27,066 bases of DNA from assembly GCA_937879875.1 (NCBI GenBank), contig CALFMN010000069.1:1-27066 (forward strand). Direction: 5' to 3'. The notes beneath the pieces are model-generated. The model was not told the DNA's origin. It made no database searches and saw only the letters and a list, made by a program, of their open reading frames with translations. Shown piece after piece: positions 16,174 through 23,178 of the stretch (positions are counted from its first letter, which is position 1; the number at the start of each line of letters is the position of its first letter). The stretch is from an uncultured Chloroflexota bacterium (lineage in GTDB: Bacteria > Chloroflexota > Dehalococcoidia > CAUJGQ01). Made by a program: the position numbers and the translations under genes.

Positions 16174-17310
16174 ATGACCGCTCAACTTTCCACTGTGGCC
16201 CAGAGCATGTCCGCGGCAGCCTCGGCGTTTCTTGGCAGCCTTGAGGCCGAGCAGCGGGCGAAAGCCTGCTTTCCCTTTCCTGCGAACGACGAGCGCCAGC
16301 GCTGGTACTACACGCCGTACGAGCGCGGCGGGTTGCCCTTGGCCGAGATGCCGCCTCCCGCGCGGCAGCGGGCGCACGCGCTGATTGCCAGCGGACTGAG
16401 CGCGGGCGGCTATGCGACGGCAGCCGTCATCATGGGCCTGGAGAATATCCTGGCCGCCGTTGAGGGTTGGCGTGGTACCGGATATCCAGGCCGTACCGTG
16501 GCAAGTCGGGCACGCGACCCCGAGATGTACTTCGTCAGCATCTTTGGTGACCCGCAGTACGACACCTGGGGCTGGCGGCTGGGCGGGCATCACCTCGCGC
16601 TGCAGTCCACCATCGTCGCGGGAGCGCTCGTCGCGAGCACGCCCTGCTTCTTCGGCGCGGACCCGGCAGTGGTGCCGTTGGTCGGACCGAGTGTGCTGGA
16701 ACCGCTCGCCGGGGAAGCGAACCTGGCCCGGCGTTTAGTCCAAGCACTCGATGCGACGCAGCGCAGCACAGCCGTCGTGGCACCGGTGCCCCCAACCGAC
16801 ATCACGCAGGCGAACCGTACGCGGGTTGAAGACGGCGCGCTGCCCCTTGACGTCGAGCAAATGTATACAGGTATAGCAGTACCAGCGGCATTAACCGACC
16901 GCATCAATACCCAACGGGCGCTGACCGCGCAGCGCCTCGGCCTTCTCCCCGCCCATCTGGAGGCGGTGCGCTATATGGGAACGAAAGGTCTCGCCGCCGG
17001 GAGCATGACGGCAGCGCAACGCGCGCTGCTGCTGACCGTGGTGCATCAGTACATCGACCGGCTGCCAAGCGACGCTGCTGTTGCGTACGCAGCAAAGCTG
17101 GAGGGCAAGCACGACGAGGCGCTGCATTTTGCCTGGGCGGGCGGTCTCGAGCCGGGAGTGCCGCACTACTATCGGGTGCAAGGGGCGCGCCTGCTCATCG
17201 AGTACGACAACGCGCAGGGGGATGGCAATCACATTCACTCGGTGCTGCGTGACCCAGAAGGTGACTTCGGCATGGACGTCTTAGCGGCGCACTATGCGCG
17301 GGCTCACTGA
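16174..17310 (+). CDS. DUF3500 family protein
   Basis: A 378-residue DUF3500 protein of unknown function. The recognisable segments are WYYTPYERGGLPL (44-56), WGWRLGGHHLAL (132-143, including H139 and H140) and the conserved C-terminal block NHIHSVLRDPEGDFGMD starting at 352. The invariant histidines suggest a metal or active site, but this is unproven. No signal peptide or membrane segment is visible. The start is ATG at 16174, with GGAGG six bases upstream; the in-frame extension to 16009 is arginine-rich and unlike the family. It is on the same strand as the acyl-CoA dehydrogenase but 290 bases away, with promoter-like sequence between. The stretch near 16860-16910 is noticeably richer in A and T than its surroundings. 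Confidence 0.9.
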   Translation: MTAQLSTVAQSMSAAASAFLGSLEAEQRAKACFPFPANDERQRWYYTPYERGGLPLAEMPPPARQRAHALIASGLSAGGYATAAVIMGLENILAAVEGWRGTGYPGRTVASRARDPEMYFVSIFGDPQYDTWGWRLGGHHLALQSTIVAGALVASTPCFFGADPAVVPLVGPSVLEPLAGEANLARRLVQALDATQRSTAVVAPVPPTDITQANRTRVEDGALPLDVEQMYTGIAVPAALTDRINTQRALTAQRLGLLPAHLEAVRYMGTKGLAAGSMTAAQRALLLTVVHQYIDRLPSDAAVAYAAKLEGKHDEALHFAWAGGLEPGVPHYYRVQGARLLIEYDNAQGDGNHIHSVLRDPEGDFGMDVLAAHYARAH

Positions 17311-17330
17311 ACCACGTCGTTCAAAAAGGA

Positions 17331-17351
17331 CCGTATGCGGACAGCGTACGG
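17331..17351. terminator. Stem-loop downstream of DUF3500
   Basis: CCGTATGC (17331-17338) pairs with GCGTACGG (17344-17351), with one G-U pair and a five-base loop. It lies 21 bases after the DUF3500 stop. Read on the minus strand it is followed by TCCTTTTT, so it could stop transcripts from the convergent gene as well. Confidence 0.42.
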
Positions 17352-17652
17352 GCGGGCTTTGCGGGTTCGCGATCTGGGCCTGAGGCAATGTTTCAGTACC
17401 CGTTTCACAGTCAACGTTTCATTGGTGGCCGCCTGCGGTGGGTATTGAGACGGCACATGCTAGCGCGCGCAACGTGATCGTCTCGCGCGGGCGGGGCGCC
17501 CGCTGGAGGCCATGGCAACGGTTGTCCGTGGATCGCGTGGTCTCGCGGTCGCGCAACTCGTTCGGCAGCCGTAGTCCACCGGCGGGCTGCCTCAATGACC
17601 GCCTGGCGGAGCCTGTCGGCATTCTTGGCCAGGCCCGTTACCGGCTCGCCGG
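17352..17652. other. Gene-free gap between convergent genes
   Basis: Nothing recognisable is encoded here. A minus-strand frame starting near LAKNADRLRQAVIEAARRW looks protein-like for a short stretch but has no start codon with a ribosome site and no known family. A six-bp dyad (ACCGGC/GCCGGT, 17640-17653) touches the stop codon of the deacylase gene. Confidence 0.45.
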
Positions 17653-19392
17653 TTAGACGCTCATAGCAACGGGCTCTGGCTGCGCCCCACGCAGCAGCCT
17701 GCCCGGCAATGCGCCCGTATGCGTTCCGTCCTCGAAGGTCACCGTGCCGGACTTGATCGTGCAGCGGTAGCCGTCCGCGCGCTGTAGCAGCCGTCGCCCA
17801 CCCGCCGGCAGATCGTGCACGATCGTCGGTGGGTGCAACTGCAACTGGTCGAAGTCGATCACGTTCAGGTCAGCCCGATAGCCAGGCGCAATCACGCCGC
17901 GGTCCAGCCAGCCGACGTGGCGGGCCGTATCGGCGCTCTGCCCCTTCACCACGAACTCGAGCGGCAGCCCCTCTCCGCGTCGCCGGTCGCGGCACCAGAG
18001 CGTGAGGTTGGAGGTGGGGAAGCTCGCGTCACAGATCGTGCCGACGTGGGCGCCGCCGTCGGAGAGGCCGAAGAGCGTGTGCTCCGAGACCACCATCTCC
18101 CGCGCGTCGTCGAGGTTGAAACGAGCGTAGTTGGAGTTGGTGTAGTAGAGCAGCGCGCGGCCCTCGTCCTGAAGCAGGAGGTCGTAGACAAGCTCGGCCG
18201 GCGCACACCCGGCTCGCGCGGCCTGGGCAGCCACGCTCTCGGACGGTTCCGGCTCGTAGTTCGGCGGGTCATTCAGGAGAAAGAGCCGCGCGAGGTCGAG
18301 GTCGCGCAGGCGCATACCAGAACGCGCCTTGCCGCCGCCGGCAGCATACTCGGCCAGAATCCGCCGGCGGACGCCGGGCTCGCGCAGCTGTGCGACCCGC
18401 TCGGCCAGGGACAGGCCGGCGATCGCCTCGTAGCTGGGCATCAGCATGAACGGGTTCAGGCTGGCCTGGAGGCCGATCAGCAGGCCGACCGGGCGGGCGC
18501 ATACCTGGGCCTTGATATTGACGCCTTCGGCCGCGGCCTGCTCGATCCGCGCGAGGATGGACCGCCACTTCTCGGGCTGCTCGTTCCGCTGCAGGAGTGT
18601 CAGCGAGAGCGGCCGCCCGCACTCGGCGGCAAGCCGGCGGATCAGCCCAAACTCGTAGTCCAGGTCCACGAAGTCGGAGATGCACTGGAAGACGCCGCGG
18701 CCCGTCTGCTTCAACGCCTGCCCGATGCCGAGCAGTTCCTCGCTGGAGGCGGTCAGGCTGCCAATCTTCGCGCCGGTGCGGCTGCGATGGTTGACCGTGC
18801 GTGAGGTCGCAAACCCCAGCGCTCCCGCACGCAGCGCCTCGGCCGTGATGCTCGCCATGCGGCGGATCTCGTCCTCCGTAGGATCGATCTCGTGGTCGCC
18901 GCCACGCTCGCCCATCACGTAGGCACGCAGGGCGGCGTGCGGCACCTGCACACCCATGTCGATCGTGTGCGGCCGGCGGTCGAGCGCATCCAGGTACTCG
19001 GGCAGCGACTCCCAGTCCCAGGTCAGCCCCTCGGCGAGCGCGGCGCCGGGGATGTCCTCCACGCCTTCCATGAGCGAGATCAGGAACTCGTGCTTGTCCG
19101 GCGCTGCGGGCGCGAAGCCCACGCCGCAGTTGCCCATCACGATCGAGGTGACGCCGTGCCAGGAGGAGGGCGCGATCTCGGCGTCCCAGGTGGCCTGGCC
19201 GTCGTAGTGGGTGTGGATGTCGACGAAGCCGGGTGTGACCAGCAGCCCGCCGGCATCGATCTCGCGCCGCCCGCGCTCGCCCACCCGGCCGACTTCCACG
19301 ATGATCGCGCCATCGACGGCCACATCGCCGGTGAACCGCGGCCTGCCGGTGCCATCGACGATGGTCCCGTTGCGGATCACGAGGTCGTGCAT
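17653..19392 (-). CDS. N-acyl-D-amino-acid deacylase-like amidohydrolase
   Basis: A 579-residue amidohydrolase-superfamily protein related to N-acyl-D-amino-acid deacylases. The start HDLVIRNGTIVDGTG is the usual small beta domain. It is followed by H60 and H62 (DIHTHYDG), C89 (GNCGVGFAP) and the late LSDGGAH motif with the probable catalytic aspartate. The two histidine positions that complete the zinc site in characterised D-aminoacylases are not evident (the segments read QCISDFVD and LSLTLLQRN), so activity may differ. The start is ATG at 19392, with GGGAGG five bases upstream; the frame continues upstream without support. It is divergent from the crotonase-like gene. A second family member at 23179 shares its layout, including GxTFEDG and PG(R/K)LLR at the C-terminus. 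Confidence 0.88.
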   Translation of the reverse strand: MHDLVIRNGTIVDGTGRPRFTGDVAVDGAIIVEVGRVGERGRREIDAGGLLVTPGFVDIHTHYDGQATWDAEIAPSSWHGVTSIVMGNCGVGFAPAAPDKHEFLISLMEGVEDIPGAALAEGLTWDWESLPEYLDALDRRPHTIDMGVQVPHAALRAYVMGERGGDHEIDPTEDEIRRMASITAEALRAGALGFATSRTVNHRSRTGAKIGSLTASSEELLGIGQALKQTGRGVFQCISDFVDLDYEFGLIRRLAAECGRPLSLTLLQRNEQPEKWRSILARIEQAAAEGVNIKAQVCARPVGLLIGLQASLNPFMLMPSYEAIAGLSLAERVAQLREPGVRRRILAEYAAGGGKARSGMRLRDLDLARLFLLNDPPNYEPEPSESVAAQAARAGCAPAELVYDLLLQDEGRALLYYTNSNYARFNLDDAREMVVSEHTLFGLSDGGAHVGTICDASFPTSNLTLWCRDRRRGEGLPLEFVVKGQSADTARHVGWLDRGVIAPGYRADLNVIDFDQLQLHPPTIVHDLPAGGRRLLQRADGYRCTIKSGTVTFEDGTHTGALPGRLLRGAQPEPVAMSV

Positions 19393-19444
19393 GTCGCCCT
19401 CCCCGCGGCCCGAAGCGACGCCGCTTCGGCTGCTCCTGCGCAGC

Positions 19445-19450
19445 AGTATA
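19445..19450 (-). promoter_or_regulatory. Candidate -10 for the deacylase-like gene
   Basis: TATACT on the minus strand, again preceded by GC, gives a start near 19438 and a leader of about 46 bases to the ATG at 19392. The -35 region is poor. The divergent gap 19393-19712 (320 bases) contains this and the opposing promoter candidate at 19639-19667, but no gene. Confidence 0.42.
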
Positions 19451-19638
19451 GCGCGTCCGGCGCGGGTATTCGCCGGGTGGCTCACGGCAATGGCCGTGGC
19501 AGCTGGCGGCCACTCGAGGAGAAGGGCAGGCGGGTCCAGACAGCGCGAACCAGGACGGCGACTCCGCACCCATCGCAGTCGATGCGACCGTACCGCGGTC
19601 CCCGAGGGCAGGTTGCGTGCGTGAGTGATCGCGGCAGC

Positions 19639-19667
19639 TTGCCGAGCGAGCCGAGCGTTGCCACAAT
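19639..19667 (+). promoter_or_regulatory. Candidate promoter of the crotonase-like gene
   Basis: TTGCCG (19639-19644) and CACAAT (19662-19667) are 17 bases apart, each matching consensus at 4 of 6. The leader to the GTG at 19713 would be about 40 bases. Confidence 0.3.
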
Positions 19668-19712
19668 CGGCGCTATGGTGACCTTGCCAGCGGCAAACGG
19701 AAGGAGCGGCAC

Positions 19713-20537
19713 GTGGTACGCAACGCAACGGTGCTCTGGGAGACAGAAGGGAATCTCGGCTACGTGACGCTGAACCGCCCGGAAAAGCTCAACGCGATCA
19801 GCTTCGGCATGCTGCGTGAGTTCGATGAGGTGCTGGACGAGGCCGAGCGCGACGATGCGGTGCGCGTCGTGATCATTCGCGGCGCCGGCCGCAGTTTCTC
19901 GGCCGGCTACGACCTCAGCCCGAGTGCCGAGGGGCGGTCGGGGCGGCGCGACACCGTTGACGACCTCGACGGGTTGCGCTGGCGCATGGAGCGCTGGCTG
20001 CGCATCTGGGACTTCCCCAAGCCGGTAATCGCCCAGGTCCACGGCTTCTGCCTGGCGGGCGCGACCCAGCTCTGCGTGATGACCGACCTCACGATCGTGG
20101 CCGAGGACGCCCGCATCGGCCTGCCCGCGATCCCGATCGGCGGCGGTTTCATCACGCCGATGTGGACCTGGCTGATCGGCCCCAAGCGCGCCAAGGAGAT
20201 GTCATTCATCCCCGGCTCGCAGATCGACGGACGCACGGCCTCGGACTGGGGGTTCGCCAACCGGGCAGTACCCGCGGCGCGGCTCGAGGCGGACGTGCGC
20301 GAGACCGCAGCGCGCATCGCCGTCGTGCCGGCCAAGATCCTCAAGCTGAAGAAGCAGTCCGTCAACCGCACCATGGACGTGCAGGGCTTTCGCACCGCGG
20401 TCATGCTGGGCACCGAAACCGACGCGATCCTGCACGCGTCGGAACCGGTCGAGCGGCTATCGGCCATGATCCGCGAGTCGGGGCTGAAGGGCGCGATCGA
20501 CCGCTTCAACCACGGCGACCTCGGTACGCGGGCGTAG
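19713..20537 (+). CDS. Enoyl-CoA hydratase/isomerase (crotonase) family protein
   Basis: A 274-residue crotonase-fold protein. The N-terminal YVTLNRPEKLNAIS and the first oxyanion-hole segment SFSAGYDL are clear; the second, HGFCLAGATQL, replaces the usual Gly-Gly-Gly by Ala-Gly-Ala. The two glutamates that hydrate the double bond in classical enoyl-CoA hydratases (20 residues apart) are replaced by Q119 and A139. Simple hydratase activity is therefore doubtful; isomerase, hydrolase, C-C lyase or a binding role are alternatives. The length is normal. The start is GTG at 19713, with AAGGAG seven to eight bases upstream. A CoA transferase follows after 90 bases on the same strand, suggesting both act on the same CoA thioester. 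Confidence 0.9.
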   Translation: MVRNATVLWETEGNLGYVTLNRPEKLNAISFGMLREFDEVLDEAERDDAVRVVIIRGAGRSFSAGYDLSPSAEGRSGRRDTVDDLDGLRWRMERWLRIWDFPKPVIAQVHGFCLAGATQLCVMTDLTIVAEDARIGLPAIPIGGGFITPMWTWLIGPKRAKEMSFIPGSQIDGRTASDWGFANRAVPAARLEADVRETAARIAVVPAKILKLKKQSVNRTMDVQGFRTAVMLGTETDAILHASEPVERLSAMIRESGLKGAIDRFNHGDLGTRA

Positions 20538-20584
20538 CGCGGGCGGCGCCGTCGCGGGTCAGTCGGGCGAACCAGTCGGTCGAC

Positions 20585-20590
20585 TATACC
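20585..20590 (+). promoter_or_regulatory. Weak -10-like element before CoA transferase
   Basis: TATACC in the 90-base gap between the crotonase-like gene and the CoA transferase. There is no good -35. The CoA transferase may have its own start as well as read-through. Confidence 0.2.
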
Positions 20591-20627
20591 GCACGGTTCG
20601 CGCCGCCGCAGAGGAGTTGGTGAGCAG

Positions 20628-21815
20628 ATGGGCGCCTTGAGCGACGCGCTGTCCGATCTCAAGATCGTCGATCTCACGACCCTGATCGCCGGGCCCACCG
20701 TGGGCCGCCTGTTCGGCGAGCTCGGGGCCGATGTGATCCACGTCGAGCCGCCCGCGGGCGATGACGGCCGCAACACCACCACCCCGTTTCTCGGCAGCGA
20801 GGGCACGATGTTCTCCGTGGCCAACCGCAGCAAACGCGGCATCGTCGTCGATATCAAACAGCCGCAGGGCCGCGAGCTGCTGCGCACGCTGGTGCGCGAG
20901 GCCGATGTCTTTGTGGAGAATCTGACGCCGGGCACGCTGGACCGGTTGGAACTGGGCGCTGCCCACCTGCGTGCGCTCAACCCGCGGTTGATCTATGTCA
21001 CGATCAGCGCCTGGGGGCTGGCGGGGCCGCTTGCGAACACGCCGGGCTACGATCTCGTCATCCAGGCGTTCAGCGGCGCCATGCGCCGGCCGGCCGAGGG
21101 GCAGCCGCCGCTGCTCGGCGCCATGGTCGGCGACCCCGTCGCGCCGCTGATCGCGGCCTTCGCCACGATGGTCGCCCTGCGCCGGCGTGACCAGACCGGC
21201 GCGGGCACGCACATCACCACCTCCCTGCTGCAAGGGGCGCTGCACCTGCTGGCCACCGGCCTGATGGTCGCAGAGGCCGACACGACGCCGCTTGCGGACG
21301 TTCCCAGGGGGCTGCCCGGTGGCGCCGGGGTGTTTCGCAGCGTCGACGGCCTCTACAGCGTCGTCTGTGCCTGGAATGACGGCCAGTTCAAGCGGCTCTG
21401 CGCGGCCGCCGGCCTGGATCAGTTCGCGGAAAACCCCGCCTTCGCGGTGCGCATCGACCGGCAGCGCGCCGTGACGATGCTGAACGACGCCTTCGCGGGC
21501 TGGATGTCCGGCCTGACGCGCGACAGCCTGCTGCAGACGCTGCGTGCGTGTGCCATTCCTTGCGCACCCGTCTACGGCGGTATGCAGGATCTGCTGAGCG
21601 ATCCGCACGTGCAGGCGAACAGGTTCGTCGTCTCGCTCGACCACCCGGCGAAGGGGCGTTTCTGGCAGGTCGACACTGCATTTGAGATGGACGGGGAGCG
21701 CGGCGCCGTGCGGCCGGCGCCGATGCTGGGCCAGCATACCGATGAGGTGCTGCGCGAGCACGGCTTCGACGATGATGCGATCGCGGCGCTGCGCGCCGCT
21801 GGTGTGGTGCTGTGA
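20628..21815 (+). CDS. CaiB/BaiF-type (class III) CoA transferase
   Basis: A 395-residue class III CoA transferase. The N-terminal LSDLKIVDLTTLIAGPTVG and LFGELGADVIHVEPPAGDD are standard. The catalytic aspartate is D169 in AMVGDPVAPL, the same number as in formyl-CoA transferase. The C-terminal MLGQHTDEVLREHGFDDDAIAALR is also typical. Length is normal. The ATG at 20628 is used; GAGGAG lies 11 bases upstream, slightly far, but no nearer in-frame start exists. The crotonase-like gene precedes it by 90 bases. It is the third complete CoA transferase in the window and is not a close copy of the other two. Acid specificity is unknown. Confidence 0.93.
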   Translation: MGALSDALSDLKIVDLTTLIAGPTVGRLFGELGADVIHVEPPAGDDGRNTTTPFLGSEGTMFSVANRSKRGIVVDIKQPQGRELLRTLVREADVFVENLTPGTLDRLELGAAHLRALNPRLIYVTISAWGLAGPLANTPGYDLVIQAFSGAMRRPAEGQPPLLGAMVGDPVAPLIAAFATMVALRRRDQTGAGTHITTSLLQGALHLLATGLMVAEADTTPLADVPRGLPGGAGVFRSVDGLYSVVCAWNDGQFKRLCAAAGLDQFAENPAFAVRIDRQRAVTMLNDAFAGWMSGLTRDSLLQTLRACAIPCAPVYGGMQDLLSDPHVQANRFVVSLDHPAKGRFWQVDTAFEMDGERGAVRPAPMLGQHTDEVLREHGFDDDAIAALRAAGVVL

Positions 21816-22045
21816 AGCCGCAGCGGACGTGCATGAGCACCCCGCAATCGTCTGGAACACGACGAAGGGGAACACCGACACGGCTGAGTACATTGGGATG
21901 AGGCACGGCGCTCGGGGCAGACTACGCTGCATGATGGCGCGGAACGGCGGCTTGACGGTGTTCGCCTTCCGGCAATGCAGCGGCAGGCACAGGCGCTGAC
22001 GAGCGGCGGCGTTCTCCGCCATTATTGGCCTGAGCGCGGGCCGCG

Positions 22046-22051
22046 TAGAAT
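22046..22051 (+). promoter_or_regulatory. Candidate -10 for the phosphotriesterase-like gene
   Basis: TAGAAT matches the consensus at 5 of 6 and lies 22 bases before the ATG at 22074. TTGGCC 15 bases upstream (22025-22030) is a weak -35. The rest of 21816-22045 shows no gene. Confidence 0.33.
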
Positions 22052-22073
22052 CAGCTACGAGAGGGCAAGAACC

Positions 22074-23018
22074 ATGGCGACGGTGCAGACGGTCCTGGGG
22101 CCGATTGACGTCTCCCAACTCGGCGTCACGCTCAGCCACGAGCACGTGTTCGCCGCGATGGGCGAGGAGAACCGCCACTACCCCTGGCGCTTCGACTGGG
22201 AGAAGACCCGCCAGGTGATCGTGCGCGAACTGCGCGAGGCGAAGGCCGGCGGTGTTGACACACTGATCGATCTGACCACGCCTGACCTCGGGCGGGACGT
22301 GACGTTCGTGCGCGAGGTGGCCCGCGAAGCCGGCATCAACGTCGTCGTGGCGACCGGCATCTGGCGCGACGTGCCGCGCTCGTTCTGGGAGCGCGACCTG
22401 GACGCGAGCGCCGACATCTTTGTGCATGAGATCGAGGTCGGCATCGAGGAGACGGGGATCAAGGCGGGGGCGATCAAGGTCGCCAACGACATGGGCGGAG
22501 TGACGCCTGAGGGCGAGCGGGTGCTGCGCAGCGCGGCCCGGGCGCTGAAACGTACGGGCTGCCCGATCAGCACGCATCACTGGGCGCCCGAGCAGGTGGG
22601 CACGCGCCAGGTGGAGATCTTCCGCGAGGAGGGAGCGCCGCTGGACCGGATTTGCATCGGACACAGCGCCGACACGACGGATATCGCCTACCTTGAGTCG
22701 CTGCTCAGGGCGGGGGTGTACTTCTCGCTGGATCGGTACCCGGGTGCTGCCGGCCGGCCAGACTGGGAGCAGCGCAACGCCACGCTTAAAGCGTTGATCG
22801 ACCGTGGCTGGGCAGAGCGCCTGATGGTGGGGCATGACTACGCGCCGCGGCCAGTGCTGCGGGGACGGGAAGCGCCGGCGCCGTCGGGTCCGACGCGCTA
22901 CCTCTTCCTGAATACCGTGGCGCTGCCTGCGTTGCGACAGGCGGGCGTGAGCGAGGAGACCATCAGCCTGATCACCCGCGAGGTGCCGCGGCGTTTCCTG
23001 ACCGGGTCGAGAGGGTAA
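22074..23018 (+). CDS. Phosphotriesterase family, lactonase-like hydrolase
   Basis: A 314-residue phosphotriesterase-family TIM-barrel hydrolase. The full binuclear metal set is visible: H22 and H24 (LSHEH), the lysine to be carboxylated K135 (GAIKVA), H168 (STHHW), H197 (IGHSAD) and D255 (VGHD). Length and spacing nearly match archaeal phosphotriesterase-like lactonases such as SsoPox, so lactone hydrolysis with side activity on organophosphates is the best guess, though other esterases exist in the family. The start is ATG at 22074 with GAGAGGG upstream; an extension to 21975 lacks support. It is followed by a deacylase-like amidohydrolase on the same strand after 160 bases. Confidence 0.92.
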   Translation: MATVQTVLGPIDVSQLGVTLSHEHVFAAMGEENRHYPWRFDWEKTRQVIVRELREAKAGGVDTLIDLTTPDLGRDVTFVREVAREAGINVVVATGIWRDVPRSFWERDLDASADIFVHEIEVGIEETGIKAGAIKVANDMGGVTPEGERVLRSAARALKRTGCPISTHHWAPEQVGTRQVEIFREEGAPLDRICIGHSADTTDIAYLESLLRAGVYFSLDRYPGAAGRPDWEQRNATLKALIDRGWAERLMVGHDYAPRPVLRGREAPAPSGPTRYLFLNTVALPALRQAGVSEETISLITREVPRRFLTGSRG

Positions 23019-23054
23019 GGCTGAGCAACGGCCGGCACAACATTGGTCAGCCTT
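23017..23054 (+). terminator. Dyad overlapping the stop codon
   Basis: AAGGCTGA (23017-23024) and TCAGCCTT (23047-23054) form a perfect eight-bp stem with a 22-base loop directly at the end of the phosphotriesterase-like gene. There is no T tract, so termination is uncertain. Confidence 0.28.
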
Positions 23055-23178
23055 GCACTGGCAGCGCTGATGCGGCTCGTGCCCGCTGGTGCACGCTGAC
23101 ACCGCCAATACAGGGATACACCGCCACCGCGGCGGACTGGTATCACAGGCTGCCTGGAGGGAAACGAGGAGGCCGATC

